From: an uncultured Aeromonadales bacterium
Lineage (GTDB): Bacteria; Pseudomonadota; Gammaproteobacteria; Enterobacterales; Succinivibrionaceae
DNA length: 35,655 bases
NCBI GenBank assembly: GCA_902761645.1
Contig: CACWLF010000013.1
Location: 1-35,655 of the forward strand
Reading direction: 5' to 3'
The translations under genes were made by a program, and so were the position numbers. Every line of letters begins with the position of its first letter. Within the stretch, counting starts at the first letter, position 1. Under the pieces are notes generated by a model, which worked only from the letters and a program-made list of their open reading frames with translations, made no database searches and had not been told where the DNA came from. Below are positions 35,251 to 35,655 of this stretch, in pieces.

Positions 35251-35288
35251 GATTTACCTTTCTATTCTATTTATTTAATTATATATAT

Positions 35289-35302
35289 TAACATGTGTTA
35301 AA
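35289..35302. promoter_or_regulatory. Near-palindrome upstream of ssb
   Basis: TTAACA and TGTTAA flank a two-base centre 39 bases before the ssb ATG. It could be an operator or part of the 5' leader; it does not match the LexA consensus (CTGT-N8-ACAG). Symmetry is the only evidence. Confidence 0.2.
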
Positions 35303-35410
35303 AATGTTTTGTTTATCTAATACCAACAATATCCAGCACAATAAACGAATTATAATATAATTTATTATCATTTATTCAAAATAATTAGCAATAATCAAAC
35401 ACAAATCTTA

Positions 35411-35440
35411 AAAATAAAAAAAAGGGGCATTCGCCCCTTT
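35411..35440 (-). terminator. Intrinsic terminator of tuf
   Basis: On the minus strand AAAGGGGC pairs with GCCCCTTT around a four-base loop and is followed by a T-rich run (TTTTTATTTT). It lies about 30 bases after the tuf stop codon. Confidence 0.93.
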
Positions 35441-35468
35441 ACATAACCATTAAATATAATTATTAAAA

Positions 35469-35655
35469 TTATTCGATAATCTTAGCTACAACACCAGCAC
35501 CTACAGTATGACCACCTTCACGAATAGCAAAACGTAACTGTTCGTTCATTGCTACTGGGTGAATCAAGGTTACATCCATGTGAATGTTATCGCCTGGCAT
35601 AACCATTTCTACACCTTCTGGCAACTCAATTGTACCAGTGATATCTGTTGTTCTG
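35469..35655 (-). CDS. tuf: Elongation factor Tu (C-terminal part; continues beyond window)
   Basis: EF-Tu delivers aminoacyl-tRNA to the ribosome. Only the last 61 residues are in the window; the 5' end lies past base 35655. The visible sequence ([20 protein letters not shown] ... [17 protein letters not shown]) is the conserved EF-Tu domain III, including the beta-strands that bind tRNA. Codons look strongly biased, as expected. Whether this is the tufA (str operon) or tufB copy cannot be told, but the terminator right after it shows it is the last gene of its operon. Confidence 0.97.
   Translation of the reverse strand, partial: RTTDITGTIELPEGVEMVMPGDNIHMDVTLIHPVAMNEQLRFAIREGGHTVGAGVVAKIIE

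Noticed and set aside
1-35655. CRISPR arrays, insertion sequences, prophage genes, tRNA genes
   Set aside because: No regularly spaced direct repeats, transposase or integrase genes, or tRNA-like cloverleaf sequences were noticed on reading; a tRNA scan was not possible.

Overview
AT-rich chromosomal DNA from a gammaproteobacterium, most likely an anaerobic, succinate-forming relative of the Succinivibrionaceae (Anaerobiospirillum / Succinivibrio / Ruminobacter). The housekeeping genes (pmbA, gpmI, envC, panM, nfuA, greB, bioH, glpX, hslR, hslO, ssb, tuf) are typical gammaproteobacterial orthologues. The ATP-dependent PEP carboxykinase closely resembles, from memory, that of Anaerobiospirillum succiniciproducens. 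The genus is an inference from protein content; no rRNA gene lies in the window.

Layout. At 1-124 a leftward promoter with a GC-rich discriminator and a boxA-like antitermination site suggests an rRNA (or stable-RNA) operon just outside the left edge; a T-rich non-coding stretch follows. At 578-5257, rightward: pmbA, then gpmI-envC-panM packed as one operon. nfuA (5266-5841) reads left and pckA (6162-7772) reads right from a shared regulatory region holding a 10-bp inverted repeat. pckA ends in a strong terminator and greB follows. From 8415 to 31807 every gene reads left. The first two met from the left are a SprA-type HExxH protein and a small partner, then bioH, then a type VI secretion system (T6SS). 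From 32036 glpX-hslR-hslO read right, and ssb and the 3' end of tuf read left, each with a clear terminator.

The T6SS locus (10451-31807) is transcribed from tssJ in this order: tssJ, vgrG, pentapeptide protein, DUF4150 PAAR-like protein, DUF3540 protein, tssA, tssB, tssC, tssE, tssF, tssG, tssH/clpV, unknown protein X, tssK, tssL, tssM, unknown membrane protein Y. Together these encode the membrane complex (J, L, M), baseplate (E, F, G, K, VgrG), sheath and cap (B, C, A), the sheath-recycling ATPase (H) and a tip cassette. Hcp (TssD), the inner tube, is not in the window, nor is any recognisable toxin-immunity pair, FHA protein, TagF or Ser/Thr kinase/phosphatase. Two intrinsic-terminator-like hairpins sit inside the operon (after tssC and after clpV), and a possible internal promoter lies before tssK, so expression is probably stepped. 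X (possibly a TIR-like fold) and Y (single-pass membrane protein overlapping tssM) are the least explained parts and the best candidates for something new.
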